Origin: Colwellia polaris
GTDB lineage: Bacteria > Pseudomonadota > Gammaproteobacteria > Enterobacterales > Alteromonadaceae
Direction: 5' to 3'
NCBI RefSeq assembly: GCF_002104515.1
Contig: NZ_NBOE01000001.1
Location: 62,001-126,000, forward strand
DNA: 64,000 bases
Shown here: positions 47,874-57,215 of the stretch, piece after piece
Layout of the letters: every line of letters starts with the position of its first letter
How positions within the stretch are numbered: position 1 is the first letter of the stretch
Position numbers and translations under genes: made by a program
Notes under the pieces: model-generated
What the model was told of the DNA's origin: nothing
Seen by the model: the letters and a program-made list of their open reading frames with translations, nothing else
Databases searched by the model: none

Positions 47874-48202
47874 AAATTGACCTTTAAAAAATATAAATTG
47901 AATAACTTGTTTTCATCATACCAAAGAAAAATGAATGGTTAATGAACGAGAAAGTCGATTGTAACAATTAAATACGAGGAATTAACCTTTAAAGATCAAT
48001 TTGTCATCTAAGCTTAAGTTATTACAGGTATTTCTCTGTAGGTTAAAATTTTTTATATGCTCAAAGTAGCCGACTTTGTGGTTAAGGTTCTGGTTTTTAG
48101 GTTGTTTCTATAGATAAATTCCTATGGAGAAACAAAAACACCACGACAGGCGTGGTGCTTTTAATGATAGTTAATTTTCTAATTTAATCGTGTCAGTTAA
48201 GG
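47874..48202. other. Spacer between the OmpA-like and M16 peptidase genes
   Basis: About 330 bases hold the M16 terminator (48134-48157) and, presumably, the OmpA-like promoter. I see no other structure or coding frame. Confidence 0.45.
48134..48157 (-). terminator. Terminator of the M16 peptidase gene
   Basis: CACCACG and CGTGGTG pair around a 5-nt loop; the minus strand then reads TTTTTG. It lies about 45 bases after the peptidase stop. Confidence 0.8.
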
Positions 48203-51091
48203 CTATTCAAAAACGGTATCAACAGCTAAAACTTTAACGTTTTTACTCGGCAGTTTTAGCTTGTAGTTTTCAATAACTTTATCAGTTGCTATTAGCGCTG
48301 CGGGCTTATCAGAATTATATTCTAACGATGATACTTGCTCAGACAGTAAGCGTTGTTTCATATCTTCGCCGTCAGCAGAAATAAACACATAGTGAATATT
48401 ATCGGTTTGTAAATTAGCTTTAATTACACGATTTACATCAGCTAACGAAAGTTTTGCAAATTGTTCACGTACGTATTTTACAAACTCATCGGTTTGATAA
48501 AACTCGCTATCAAGCGCATAACCTAATTGCTGATCTTGGCTAGCAACTAGCTGCGGCGCATAGTTGGTTAAATAATTACGCGTTGCTTGAAAGTCTTTTT
48601 CACTCATGCCATTTTCAATTAACTTATCTAATTCATATAAAGCGGCTCGGGTAGCAAAATGCGCATCGTTATTTGAACGTAAAGGGCGTAACCAAACTTG
48701 GAAAATTTGGCTTGAACGACCTAAGTTAGCATCAGGTTTGGTTTGAAACATACCTCGAGGGAAATATTCAATATAAGCGTAATCACCGTAGTTCATGCCA
48801 CGTGCTTGGCGAATTTGTTGATAAAGGTAACTATTCGAGCTTCTGTGTTCGCCAAAATAAGAGCGTACTAACCATAAAGCGGCCCAATCTTTGTTATTAC
48901 GAATAGTATCGATTGGAAAGCCGAAAGAAACCGCCGTTGATTGGGCATTTTTTTCAACAATAGTTGCATGATGACCTTTTAATACCGGTGCTTTAGCAAT
49001 GTTTAGACGCTTTTCATCACCCAGGGGTAATGAGGCAAGATCCGCGAACATTTTTTTCTTTAAGTTATTTGAAAGCGCGCCAGTTATACCAAGATGTAAT
49101 TTTGCTTGCGTGAGTTGGCTTTGATAAAAAGCTTTCACATCGTCTAATGTAATGGTGTTTAAGTCAGACAAGTCACCGCTATTATAATGCTCATACGCAT
49201 GACCCTTATAAAGTTCACTGTATAAAACTTCTTTACCTAACTCTTCATCGTTAGAGGCTTTAAGCCCTGATTTAATGCTATCAATTAATTCTTTTTTCAG
49301 GCGTTTAAAGTCATCTTCTCGCCATCCTGGGTTTAATAATTGATCGCTAATTAGTTGATACCATGATTCAGCATTGTCTTTATGTACTCTGCCGGTAAAC
49401 GACATCATTTCTTTATCAAGTTGTGATGAAAACTCGCTAGCTAAAGGGTATAAACCTTGTTGAATGTCTTGGTAACTGCGTGTTTGAGAACCACCTTGCG
49501 TTAACATACGTGCCATCAATGCAGCTACGCCTTTTTTACCCGCTGGATCAGCTGCGGCACCAGTATAAAACAGAAAGTTTACATCGATTAACGGTGAGTC
49601 ATTGGTTTTGTCTAATACCGTAAATTGCGCTTTTTTGGGCTGAGAGCTTTTCACTTTGAAGTTTGCTACTGCTGTGTTTAAGGCAACTTCTTGATCAAAT
49701 CCTGCTACTTTATCTAATGCAGATAAGGTCACGGTTGTGCGGTTTTCGTCAATAAAGTATTTATTAGCAATACGCTTTATATCATCTGCAGAAATATTAT
49801 CGAAACTATTATAAAGGTGGTTTATGGTTTCAGGATCTCGGTCAAAGTGCATATAACTTGCTAATGTTGATGCGATTGACTCTGAAGAATCTAAACTATT
49901 GACAAAACTGTATTTTAAGTTTGATTTTAAGTTATCAAGCTTTTCGGCAGAAACTAATTCAGTGCGCGCTTTTGCATAAGTTTGGTTGATAGCATCTCGC
50001 ACTGTGGCTAAATCTTTTTCTTCATTCACTTTAATAAATACATGGCGTAAGCCAGCATCTTTAGTTTCAGGGTTATAGTTAAACATTTGGCTTGCAAGTT
50101 GTTTATCAACAACTAACTCTTGATAAAGTGCTGAGTTATTTGAAAAGTACAATTCTGAAATTAAATCTAATGCCGCACGATCCTTCTTCTTCGGTTGCCA
50201 GTCAGCGCCTTTATAAGACACCAGTAACCAATGGCCCGGTAAACCTTCAAACTTCTCATGTACGTATTTTGGTGCTAGTTGCTTTGGCTCTGGAGCAATA
50301 TTGTTGACAAAGTCGCCTTTTTGCCAATTACCCCAATGTTTTTCTACCATTGCCATGGTTGCTGTTGGCTCGACATCACCCACAATAACTAAAGATACAT
50401 ATTCGGGTTTATAAAATTGTTGAAAGAATTTCTCACCATAAGCTGACTGCTCAGGCATAGCTTCAACATCTTCAAAAAATCCCATGGTGGTATGTTTATA
50501 GGTATGAGTATCGAAGGCTTCTTTGCGCACAGCAGCAAGTAATTTTCGAATAGGGCTGGCGTTATTTTTTAAATATTCACCTTTTACCGTTAAGGCTTCA
50601 GTTTTAAATTGCGCTTCTGTGTAACTTAGATTTTGGAAATGATCCGCTTGAATCTCTAATACTTTGTCTAGGTGATCTTTTGAAAAATCTAAATGATAGT
50701 TGGTGTAATCGTTGGTGGTATAAGCGCCGTTATCAACACCAGCGTTTTTGAATAAATCTGCATATACCGCTTGTGGATATTTTTTTGAGCCTTTAAACAT
50801 CATATGTTCAAAAAAATGCGCGAAACCAGTACGGCCTTTTTCGTCTTCATCGCGAGCACCTACGGAAACAGGTATTTGCACAGAAACTAGATCAGGGTAA
50901 TCAGTTTTAACAATAAGTACACGTAAGCCATTTTCAAGCTCTTTAAAAACATAGTTTTGGCTGAATACTTTGTTGTTATTACTTTCAATGGCAGCACTTT
51001 GCGGTGTTGAATTTTGATGAGTTTGCGTTGCTATACACGCAGAGAGAGTGAAGCTGGCGACAATAACTGCCGCTAAATATTTTATTTTCAT
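48203..51091 (-). CDS. M16 family zinc metallopeptidase, lipoprotein
   Basis: The 962-residue protein has lipobox LSAC with Cys19. It contains two M16 halves: the active half (about 45-480) and an inactive partner half (about 500-930). The inverted zinc motif HxxEH is HFFEH with His92, Glu95 and His96, and the third ligand Glu172 (VKGEYLKN) stands at the proper 75-residue spacing. The second half has the Arg/Tyr-type substrate segment (QQIRQARGMNYGDYAYIEYF). It is anchored in the cell envelope, where such enzymes degrade peptides, for example signal peptides or nutrient peptides. It is a single-gene unit with its own terminator. Confidence 0.93.
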   Translation of the reverse strand: MKIKYLAAVIVASFTLSACIATQTHQNSTPQSAAIESNNNKVFSQNYVFKELENGLRVLIVKTDYPDLVSVQIPVSVGARDEDEKGRTGFAHFFEHMMFKGSKKYPQAVYADLFKNAGVDNGAYTTNDYTNYHLDFSKDHLDKVLEIQADHFQNLSYTEAQFKTEALTVKGEYLKNNASPIRKLLAAVRKEAFDTHTYKHTTMGFFEDVEAMPEQSAYGEKFFQQFYKPEYVSLVIVGDVEPTATMAMVEKHWGNWQKGDFVNNIAPEPKQLAPKYVHEKFEGLPGHWLLVSYKGADWQPKKKDRAALDLISELYFSNNSALYQELVVDKQLASQMFNYNPETKDAGLRHVFIKVNEEKDLATVRDAINQTYAKARTELVSAEKLDNLKSNLKYSFVNSLDSSESIASTLASYMHFDRDPETINHLYNSFDNISADDIKRIANKYFIDENRTTVTLSALDKVAGFDQEVALNTAVANFKVKSSQPKKAQFTVLDKTNDSPLIDVNFLFYTGAAADPAGKKGVAALMARMLTQGGSQTRSYQDIQQGLYPLASEFSSQLDKEMMSFTGRVHKDNAESWYQLISDQLLNPGWREDDFKRLKKELIDSIKSGLKASNDEELGKEVLYSELYKGHAYEHYNSGDLSDLNTITLDDVKAFYQSQLTQAKLHLGITGALSNNLKKKMFADLASLPLGDEKRLNIAKAPVLKGHHATIVEKNAQSTAVSFGFPIDTIRNNKDWAALWLVRSYFGEHRSSNSYLYQQIRQARGMNYGDYAYIEYFPRGMFQTKPDANLGRSSQIFQVWLRPLRSNNDAHFATRAALYELDKLIENGMSEKDFQATRNYLTNYAPQLVASQDQQLGYALDSEFYQTDEFVKYVREQFAKLSLADVNRVIKANLQTDNIHYVFISADGEDMKQRLLSEQVSSLEYNSDKPAALIATDKVIENYKLKLPSKNVKVLAVDTVFE

Positions 51092-51247
51092 TATCGAGCC
51101 CTTTGTTGTTATGCTGCTATTTTATGAAATTATTGATGTTTTTTCACTATGTTAACACTTTATTTACAATGATGTTTTGTAACAAGCCACATAAGTGCTT
51201 AGTTAAAGCTGGCAAAGTACTTTAGTGAATCAAAGAGAGCAAATACG

Positions 51248-52081
51248 ATGAAAGATGATTTTAAGAATAAAACGGTGATTATTACTGGCGCTTCGGCTGG
51301 CGTTGGTGCAGCAACTGCACGAACTTTTGCTCAACTAGGCGCTAATTTAGTGTTAGTTGCTCGAGGGCAAACGGCCTTAGATGTTATCACAGAAGAACTT
51401 GCTGAAATAACATCGGTCATCAATATTGCTATGGATATTAATGATGCAAGCGCAAATGAAAATTTACTCATTACAGCGGCTCAAACTTTTGGTTCTGTTG
51501 ATGTGTTAATTAATAATGCAGGTTTACACCACCGTGGAGATGTCACCTTAAATCAAGCGAGTGATTTGGCTAAAATGGTCGATGTAAACCTACGCGCGCC
51601 CATTCAGTTGTCTTGCTTGATATTACCGTATTTAAAACAGGCTGGTGGAGGTGCAATCGTTAATGTTGGGTCGCTTGCAGGTAGAACGCCCCTGCAAGGT
51701 GCAGCAACTTATGCGGCAACAAAAGCTGGTTTACGTGCCTTTACCTATTCATTAGCGGATGAATTACAAAATACGGGGATTTATGTTGGCGTGGTATCGC
51801 CAGGACCTATTGATACCGGGTTTATTATGTCGGAAATTGATCAAGTTGAAGATATTGTATTTTCACAACCCATGAGCACTGCTCAACAAGTCGCTGATGC
51901 CATAGTGAGTGTGGCGCGAGGTGAGAAAACTGAAATATCGTTACCAAAAGTTAGCGGATGGCTAACAACCATATCGTATTTATTTCCAACACTTCGCAAA
52001 GCCTTACGGCCCGCGCTTTATCGCAAAGGCGGTAAAATGAAAGCGCAATATAAAAAACGTAACTTAGATTCACCCAATTAA
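51248..52081 (+). CDS. Short-chain dehydrogenase/reductase (SDR)
   Basis: The 277-residue oxidoreductase has the nucleotide motif TGASAGVGAAT (14-24), NNAG near residue 89, catalytic Ser142, and YAATK with Tyr155 and Lys159. Arg39 after the second strand (LVARG) suggests NADP(H) preference. Substrate cannot be predicted. A hydrophobic C-terminal region (SGWLTTISYLFPTLRKALRPALY, read in parts) recalls SDRs that associate with membranes. AGAGAG precedes the ATG. It is convergent with the cyclase gene. Confidence 0.9.
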   Translation: MKDDFKNKTVIITGASAGVGAATARTFAQLGANLVLVARGQTALDVITEELAEITSVINIAMDINDASANENLLITAAQTFGSVDVLINNAGLHHRGDVTLNQASDLAKMVDVNLRAPIQLSCLILPYLKQAGGGAIVNVGSLAGRTPLQGAATYAATKAGLRAFTYSLADELQNTGIYVGVVSPGPIDTGFIMSEIDQVEDIVFSQPMSTAQQVADAIVSVARGEKTEISLPKVSGWLTTISYLFPTLRKALRPALYRKGGKMKAQYKKRNLDSPN

Positions 52082-52121
52082 GTGGTAGAAATGAGCAAGT
52101 GCTGCTTATCCAGAGTTCAGG

Positions 52122-54224
52122 TTATTTAGTTTGATGGCTATAAACGCCAGACCAATTTTTATCTGGTGGCGATAGCTTATAGTTTTTAATACGTTGCAAA
52201 TATAATTGATATAAAACGTTGTTTGTTTCGCTTTGTTTTTGATTTGCGAGCGTATTGAGAATACCTGCAGCGTCATCCCATTTTTGCTGACAATAATACT
52301 CATAAGCGAAATGAAATTGGCGAATTTCTTCGATTAACTCATCACTCACTGAACCAATAAAGTTAACCACCTCATATATGGTTACCGCTTCATTTTTGCC
52401 CTTTACTTTAACTTGGTCTAATTTGCGATAAATAAAATTTGGTGCAGCCTGTTTAGTAAATTCAGTAACGATTAATGCCACACCATATTGCTTAGTCAGC
52501 CCTTCTACCCGAGCAGCTAAGTTTACCGCATCGCCTAAAACGGTGTAGGCCATGCGATATTCTGAGCCCATATTGCCAACGCTCATTTCACCCGTATTTA
52601 AACCAATGCCAATATTAACTGCTGGCCATCCTCGCTCTGAGAAACTCGATTGAAGCTGTTTAACTTTTTCTAACATGTTAAGTGCCGCGCTAACACCATG
52701 TTCTGCATGATTATTGTTGGGTAATGGCGCCCCCCAAAAAGACATAATGCAATCGCCAATATATTTATCTATGGTTCCTCTTTCGTCATATATAACCTTA
52801 GTTAACGGCGTAAGCACTAAATTTAATAATTCGCTAAGCTCTTTAGGTGACAGGCTTTCAGAAATTGCAGTAAAGCCCCGTATATCGGCAAACAATACCG
52901 TTAACTCTCGAGATTGTCCTTCTTGGGTAATCCATTCTGGTTTATTAACCATTTCATCAACTAGCCCTGGGGGCACATACTGTCCAAACAGTTTTTTTAC
53001 CGTATTTTTAGTATTGTTTTCAGCCACAAAGCCCCATGACATATGCACAACAAATATCATCATTATTAATAGCAAGGGTGAGGCAAGAAAAATAACAATG
53101 CCTTGCTGCCAAATTAAAAAGTTTAAAATAAGGTAAAGCGCGATCAGTGTTGAAGTAAAAAGCATGGTTTTGATCGGGGATAAATAATTGCAAACCACCA
53201 TCATGAGTAAACCCAAAATAATTATAATAGTGAGCTCTACCCCCAGAATATAACTTGGTTGATAAGGTATGCGTTGATCGAGTATGCCGCTAATAATATT
53301 GGCATGTACTTCAACACCTGGCATTGCTGTATCAACAGGTGTTGCTCTGATGTCTTGCAACCCAGGTGCTGACGTACCTAAAATAATAATGCGATTTTTA
53401 AGCGCGTCTATTGCAATGCTCTTGTTTAAAATGTTTTTGACAGAAATGTAAGGAAAGCTGCCTGCACTACCTCGATAAGGCACAGTAACTGAGCCGGTTT
53501 TATCTACTGGAATAATAAAACTGCCCAGTTGCACTTGCTCTATTGCCTGGTAATTGCCTGTTTTTGTAATGTTAAAATAATAATTTTGATCGCCAATAGC
53601 TTTTCGTGTGATAGCTAAAGCCAAAGAAGGGTGAAAGCCATTTTGATAAAGTTGAAACAGAGGCACTTTACGGTATAAACCATCTTCAGAAATATTAGGA
53701 TTGTCAAAAAAGCCCACACTGTCAGTTGCTTGATGAATAATATCTATATTACCTGTGTACCCCTGTGGTTTTGCTATTAAGGTTTTTTCTGCAAGGCTTT
53801 GCGCTATGGTGGAGATGGTTTTTTTTAGAGAGTTAATTTCATCTGTATTACTTTGATCAAACACCATACCTAATACGATATTACGACCCTTTATAGCTTC
53901 TGAAAATATGTGGTCATAAGCCAATTTTTGTTTGAATTCTGCGCTTGCAGCGAGGTACTGACTATCGTTAATCTTCAATGAATCAAGTTGCTCAAGCACT
54001 TTTAAACCACTTACATCATCCGGCTCAGAAAACACAACGTCAAAGCCAAGCACTTTAATGTGATAATGGTCGAAAAGCGTGTCAATTAATTCAGCTAAAA
54101 TTGCTCTATTCCATGGCCAGCGGCCAACGTCTTGAATACTGTCTTCATCGATATCGGCGATAACTACCCGGTCATCAATTCCTTTTGGCATGGTTAGCTT
54201 TAAACGAAGGTCAGAAGTGAACAT
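52122..54224 (-). CDS. CHASE2-domain class III adenylate/guanylate cyclase, 5' end frame-shifted
   Basis: The 700-residue frame holds an extracytoplasmic CHASE2 sensor (about 1-320), three membrane helices (about 325-400) and a class III cyclase domain (about 440-620). Metal ligands Asp447 (LFADIRGF) and Asp491 (YIGDCIMSFWG) are present, and the NLAARVEG segment supplies the catalytic Asn and Arg, so the enzyme part looks active. CHASE2 proteins normally begin with a membrane helix. Here the first Met lies inside the sensor; the missing helix is encoded upstream partly in another frame, separated by a 10-bp tandem repeat. As written it would lack its first membrane anchor. A FecR-domain gene lies upstream on the same strand. 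Confidence 0.85.
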   Translation of the reverse strand: MFTSDLRLKLTMPKGIDDRVVIADIDEDSIQDVGRWPWNRAILAELIDTLFDHYHIKVLGFDVVFSEPDDVSGLKVLEQLDSLKINDSQYLAASAEFKQKLAYDHIFSEAIKGRNIVLGMVFDQSNTDEINSLKKTISTIAQSLAEKTLIAKPQGYTGNIDIIHQATDSVGFFDNPNISEDGLYRKVPLFQLYQNGFHPSLALAITRKAIGDQNYYFNITKTGNYQAIEQVQLGSFIIPVDKTGSVTVPYRGSAGSFPYISVKNILNKSIAIDALKNRIIILGTSAPGLQDIRATPVDTAMPGVEVHANIISGILDQRIPYQPSYILGVELTIIIILGLLMMVVCNYLSPIKTMLFTSTLIALYLILNFLIWQQGIVIFLASPLLLIMMIFVVHMSWGFVAENNTKNTVKKLFGQYVPPGLVDEMVNKPEWITQEGQSRELTVLFADIRGFTAISESLSPKELSELLNLVLTPLTKVIYDERGTIDKYIGDCIMSFWGAPLPNNNHAEHGVSAALNMLEKVKQLQSSFSERGWPAVNIGIGLNTGEMSVGNMGSEYRMAYTVLGDAVNLAARVEGLTKQYGVALIVTEFTKQAAPNFIYRKLDQVKVKGKNEAVTIYEVVNFIGSVSDELIEEIRQFHFAYEYYCQQKWDDAAGILNTLANQKQSETNNVLYQLYLQRIKNYKLSPPDKNWSGVYSHQTK

Positions 54225-54267
54225 TTCTAAGGTGTTTAAAATAGGTACTTCGATGAATGGTGTCGTA

Positions 54268-54360
54268 CTAATAAAAATATATAAAAATATATAAAATGAT
54301 AATAAAATTTAATATGTTCTTTTTTGATCGCTGAAATATCATTTTATTGTTACCAACCAT
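54268..54360 (-). pseudogene. Detached 5' end of the CHASE2 cyclase gene
   Basis: From ATG 54360 the frame reads MVGNNKMIFQRSKKNILN, then FIIILYIFIYFY, and stops at TAG 54268-54270. A basic start followed by a membrane helix is what the cyclase lacks. ATG 54360 and the cyclase ATG 54224 differ by 136 bases; deleting one 10-bp unit leaves 126, a multiple of three, and gives ILYIFISTTPFIEVPILN running on into the CHASE2 domain. ATG 54342 is another possible start. Confidence 0.7.
54271..54296. repeat. 10-bp tandem repeat at the cyclase frameshift
   Basis: ATAAAAATAT occurs twice perfectly (54271-54290), followed by a partial third copy ATAAAA (54291-54296). The unit is not a multiple of three, so a change in copy number switches the reading frame of the cyclase gene. 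Confidence 0.9.
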
Positions 54361-54414
54361 GAGTTACTGAAATAATAAAGTGCTTATTTAACTGTGAAGC
54401 AGTTTTTCATCACC

Positions 54415-55125
54415 CTAAAATGGTGTGGTACGACCAACAATTGCTTCAATTAAGCTTAATTCTGCGTCAGCATGGTTTTTCATCGGTGCTGCTTGAATAA
54501 TATCGCCTTGGCTAGTATCTGCATAGATGTAACGAGGGTTGTCATGATGAGCACTTTTAATATTTTCAGAAATGCTAGGGTCAGCAATGGCGCTAACATC
54601 AACCTCTCCGTAACAGGTGCACACGTAGCTGCGATTTAACGCTGTATCTGACTCTGCATAAACAGCGGTTCCTCGAATACCTACCGTAGCGGTAGTTGTG
54701 TGCATTTTAAATTGCTTTTCAGTTGGCTTACGTTTAGCAAATACCGACATTACCGAGCCAGTAAATAAACGCATTGCTTCTTCAAATACACCGGTACTTT
54801 CTAGCACTAAACGTGAGTTCTCCCTTAAGTGGTGGGCATCTTTTCCGATGGCAAACATTATCCAGCTGCTTTGGCCTGTAACCACTATTGAATTAGCTCT
54901 GATCACGGTTTTTGACATATTTGCTTTGGTAATTATTGTGCCATCAACCGTTACTTCACCTTCGAAGTTATAGATAGATTGTCCAAGTGGCAATTCTGCT
55001 GGTACTTCAGCCATCGCGTTTACCAGTGAACTGAGTAAAGCACTGCTTGTTACAGTTGCCAATAAACCGGTGTTGAAAGCTTTTATTAAAAACGCTCTGC
55101 GTGTATTTACTGATTGACTACTCAT
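54415..55125 (-). CDS. FecR-domain protein with twin-arginine signal
   Basis: From ATG 55125 the protein has 236 residues; GGAAC lies upstream, and an in-frame TTG at 55137 is less likely. The N-terminus carries a twin-arginine motif, TRRAFLIK (Arg9, Arg10), followed by a hydrophobic stretch and AMA, so export by the Tat system encoded at 22.9-24.2 kb is likely. A FecR domain follows, with LGQSIYNFEGEVTVDG and TTATVGIRGTAVYAE, the VGIRGT core being typical. FecR-domain proteins of this type are often encoded beside CHASE2 cyclases. It lies 55 bases from the cyclase gene's original start, in operon order. Confidence 0.88.
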   Translation of the reverse strand: MSSQSVNTRRAFLIKAFNTGLLATVTSSALLSSLVNAMAEVPAELPLGQSIYNFEGEVTVDGTIITKANMSKTVIRANSIVVTGQSSWIMFAIGKDAHHLRENSRLVLESTGVFEEAMRLFTGSVMSVFAKRKPTEKQFKMHTTTATVGIRGTAVYAESDTALNRSYVCTCYGEVDVSAIADPSISENIKSAHHDNPRYIYADTSQGDIIQAAPMKNHADAELSLIEAIVGRTTPF

Positions 55126-55363
55126 AATTAGTTCCAATTACCCAATGGTTGATTTGCATTATATTTTAGTATTTTTAATTGATAATATTTCGCTATAGAT
55201 AACTGTAAAAATAACATGTTCAGCTAATCGAATGGTTTTACTATAAAAGTAAAAGCAAAATATTATCAAGTAACATCAACCAATATTTTACAAAAGCTAC
55301 TGATTGGCATAACTAAAAAGTGCTAATTCATGATTAACTGATGCTTGCCAGAGTTTATCGTTA

Positions 55364-56314
55364 TTATTTAATTGCAGTCTCTTTTGTAATTGCTTTATTT
55401 TGTATTAAGCGCGTTAGTACTGGAGTTTGACAGATGTCGAGAACCGGTGGCGGTTTTTTAAAAAAGAAGGCGCTATTACGCTTGATACGGTCAGCAAGTT
55501 TAGTCGCAAACAAGGCACTTTCAGTATTTGTTACTTGTAGGTGAATTTGCTCTGCTTTAGGTACATCAGCCATCATTTGCATGCTAATTATGGGAGTGTG
55601 TTTAGTATCAGGCACTGCATCTTCTCCCTCAATAACGGCAGTACGAGTTATAGACTGTACATGATTCATGCCATAAATAACTCGACCAAAAATACTCATA
55701 ATTCGATCTAAATACCTTGGCGCTTGACCATTAGTAATATAAAAGTGGCTTGAAGCTGAATTAGCCTCGTTGCCGCGAGCCATAGCAATAATACCAGGGC
55801 AATGCGTTAACCATGCTTTATTCTCACTAGGATTATGGCCAAGGGCAAAACCGTTTTTAAAGCCCGTTTTTTCAGCAAATAAATCATTGTTTTGTACTAA
55901 AGTAAATGCAAAATCTTGTTCTGTTGTCCAATCGCCCTCAAGCGACAATAAAGGAACAGAACGATCGGCGTTACTCGCATCTTCAGGACCCGCCTGTGCA
56001 ACAAAACCGTCAATTACACGATAAAATTTATTGCCGTTATAGTGGCCAGCCTTAGTAAGTTGGATAAATTGTTTAACATGCTTTGGAGAAAACTGTGGGG
56101 CTAATTCGATAACAACCTTGCCATGTGGCAGTGTTAATAACACCATGTTTTCAATAGCAACAGTTCGCCATTCAGTCTGAACATTAGCTTGTGTTGCTAT
56201 GTTGTCAGTTATTAACGCTTTCGTTTGTTGTTCGGCAATCGCACTTGCGCTTATCAACATAAGCCATGAACTAAATAGGGTTATTAACATTGAAAAGCTT
56301 ATTCGATTATACAT
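55364..56314 (-). CDS. Periplasmic cyclophilin-type peptidyl-prolyl isomerase
   Basis: The 316-residue protein has a signal peptide (MLITLFSSWLMLISASAIA, cleavage about residue 27) and a cyclophilin domain (about 55-255). Active-site segments are FYRVIDGFVAQAGPED with the catalytic Arg, GIIAMARGNEANSASSHFYIT, and FGRVIYGMNHVQSI. It is expected to catalyse proline isomerisation in periplasmic protein folding. The C-terminal 60 residues are an extra segment without recognised domain. It is larger than E. coli PpiA, more like the multi-segment cyclophilins of Alteromonadales. The 226-base gap to the FecR gene suggests a separate unit. Confidence 0.9.
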   Translation of the reverse strand: MYNRISFSMLITLFSSWLMLISASAIAEQQTKALITDNIATQANVQTEWRTVAIENMVLLTLPHGKVVIELAPQFSPKHVKQFIQLTKAGHYNGNKFYRVIDGFVAQAGPEDASNADRSVPLLSLEGDWTTEQDFAFTLVQNNDLFAEKTGFKNGFALGHNPSENKAWLTHCPGIIAMARGNEANSASSHFYITNGQAPRYLDRIMSIFGRVIYGMNHVQSITRTAVIEGEDAVPDTKHTPIISMQMMADVPKAEQIHLQVTNTESALFATKLADRIKRNSAFFFKKPPPVLDICQTPVLTRLIQNKAITKETAIK

Positions 56315-56504
56315 AAAGTGCCTTTTTTATTATTTTTTTTACTATGTTAATGATTGTTTAATATTGTCACGAAAATAGCAAACGAGTGGCTTAAGATGTT
56401 ACACATTTTATTGATGTTCATTTCACTAACAATGAAATATTGGCGCAATCGCAAGCAATTGATACCATAGCATGAATAATTACTCTCAACGTTACGGAGC
56501 TTTT

Positions 56505-57215
56505 GTGAATAAAAGTTTTATCACTAATTTTTTAGCCTTTATTGCCATTATTATCGGCTACACAGTCGCAAATAATATTATTTTTACCGTAGGTTTATTT
56601 GCTTTATCTGGAGCTGTAACTAATTGGCTTGCCATACATATGTTATTTGAACGTGTACCTTTTTTATATGGTTCTGGTGTTATTCCTGCGCGTTTTGAAG
56701 ACTTTAAAGTCGCAATTCGTGGGTTAATGATGGAACAATTCTTTACCGAAGAAAATATAGATAGGTTTCTTGCTGGAAGCGATAATCCTGCAACAGCCAT
56801 TGATCTTGCGCCGGTTATTAATAAAGTCGACTTGTCGCCAGCTTTTGATAACTTAGTGAGTGTGGTTGAACAATCTTCTTTTGGCGGTATGTTAGCTATG
56901 GTAGGTGGCACTGAAGCGCTGCAACCTATGCGTGAACCATTTATTGAGAAAATGCGCGCCTCAGTTATCGAAATAAGCCAAAGTGATGAATTTAGTGCCA
57001 TTCTACGCAAAGAGTTAGAGCAGCCTAATATCATGGCGGGTATGCGTGACAAGGTAAGCGATATTATTGAAAAGCGCCTTAATGAACTAACACCACAACT
57101 TGTTAAAGAAATAGTACAACGCATGATTCGTGAGCATTTAGGCTGGCTTGTGGTTTGGGGCGGTGTTTTTGGTGGCATAATTGGTTTTATTGCAGCAATT
57201 ACCACCCAGCTTTAA
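56505..57215 (+). CDS. DUF445 family membrane protein
   Basis: I start at GTG 56505, preceded by GGAG at 5-base spacing, giving 236 residues; ATG 56472 without a ribosome binding site would add 11. Two N-terminal membrane helices (SFITNFLAFIAIIIGYTVAN, then IIFTVGLFALSGAVTNWLAI) and one at the C-terminus (LVVWGGVFGGIIGFIAAI) flank an amphipathic middle region with the ALSGAVTNWLAIHMLFERV and GVIPARFEDFKVAIRGLM signatures of DUF445. The function of the family, which includes YjiN and YheB-like proteins, is unknown. It is a single gene followed by repeat-bearing spacer DNA. Confidence 0.85.
   Translation: MNKSFITNFLAFIAIIIGYTVANNIIFTVGLFALSGAVTNWLAIHMLFERVPFLYGSGVIPARFEDFKVAIRGLMMEQFFTEENIDRFLAGSDNPATAIDLAPVINKVDLSPAFDNLVSVVEQSSFGGMLAMVGGTEALQPMREPFIEKMRASVIEISQSDEFSAILRKELEQPNIMAGMRDKVSDIIEKRLNELTPQLVKEIVQRMIREHLGWLVVWGGVFGGIIGFIAAITTQL

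Noticed and set aside
52714-53136. 140-codon open frame on the plus strand inside the cyclase gene
   Set aside because: It is a shadow of the cyclase coding strand; the cyclase frame has intact catalytic motifs there.
56558-57205. 215-codon open frame on the minus strand opposite the DUF445 gene
   Set aside because: It lies fully inside the conserved DUF445 gene, has no recognisable domain and no ribosome binding site that I can see. Its composition mirrors the opposite strand.
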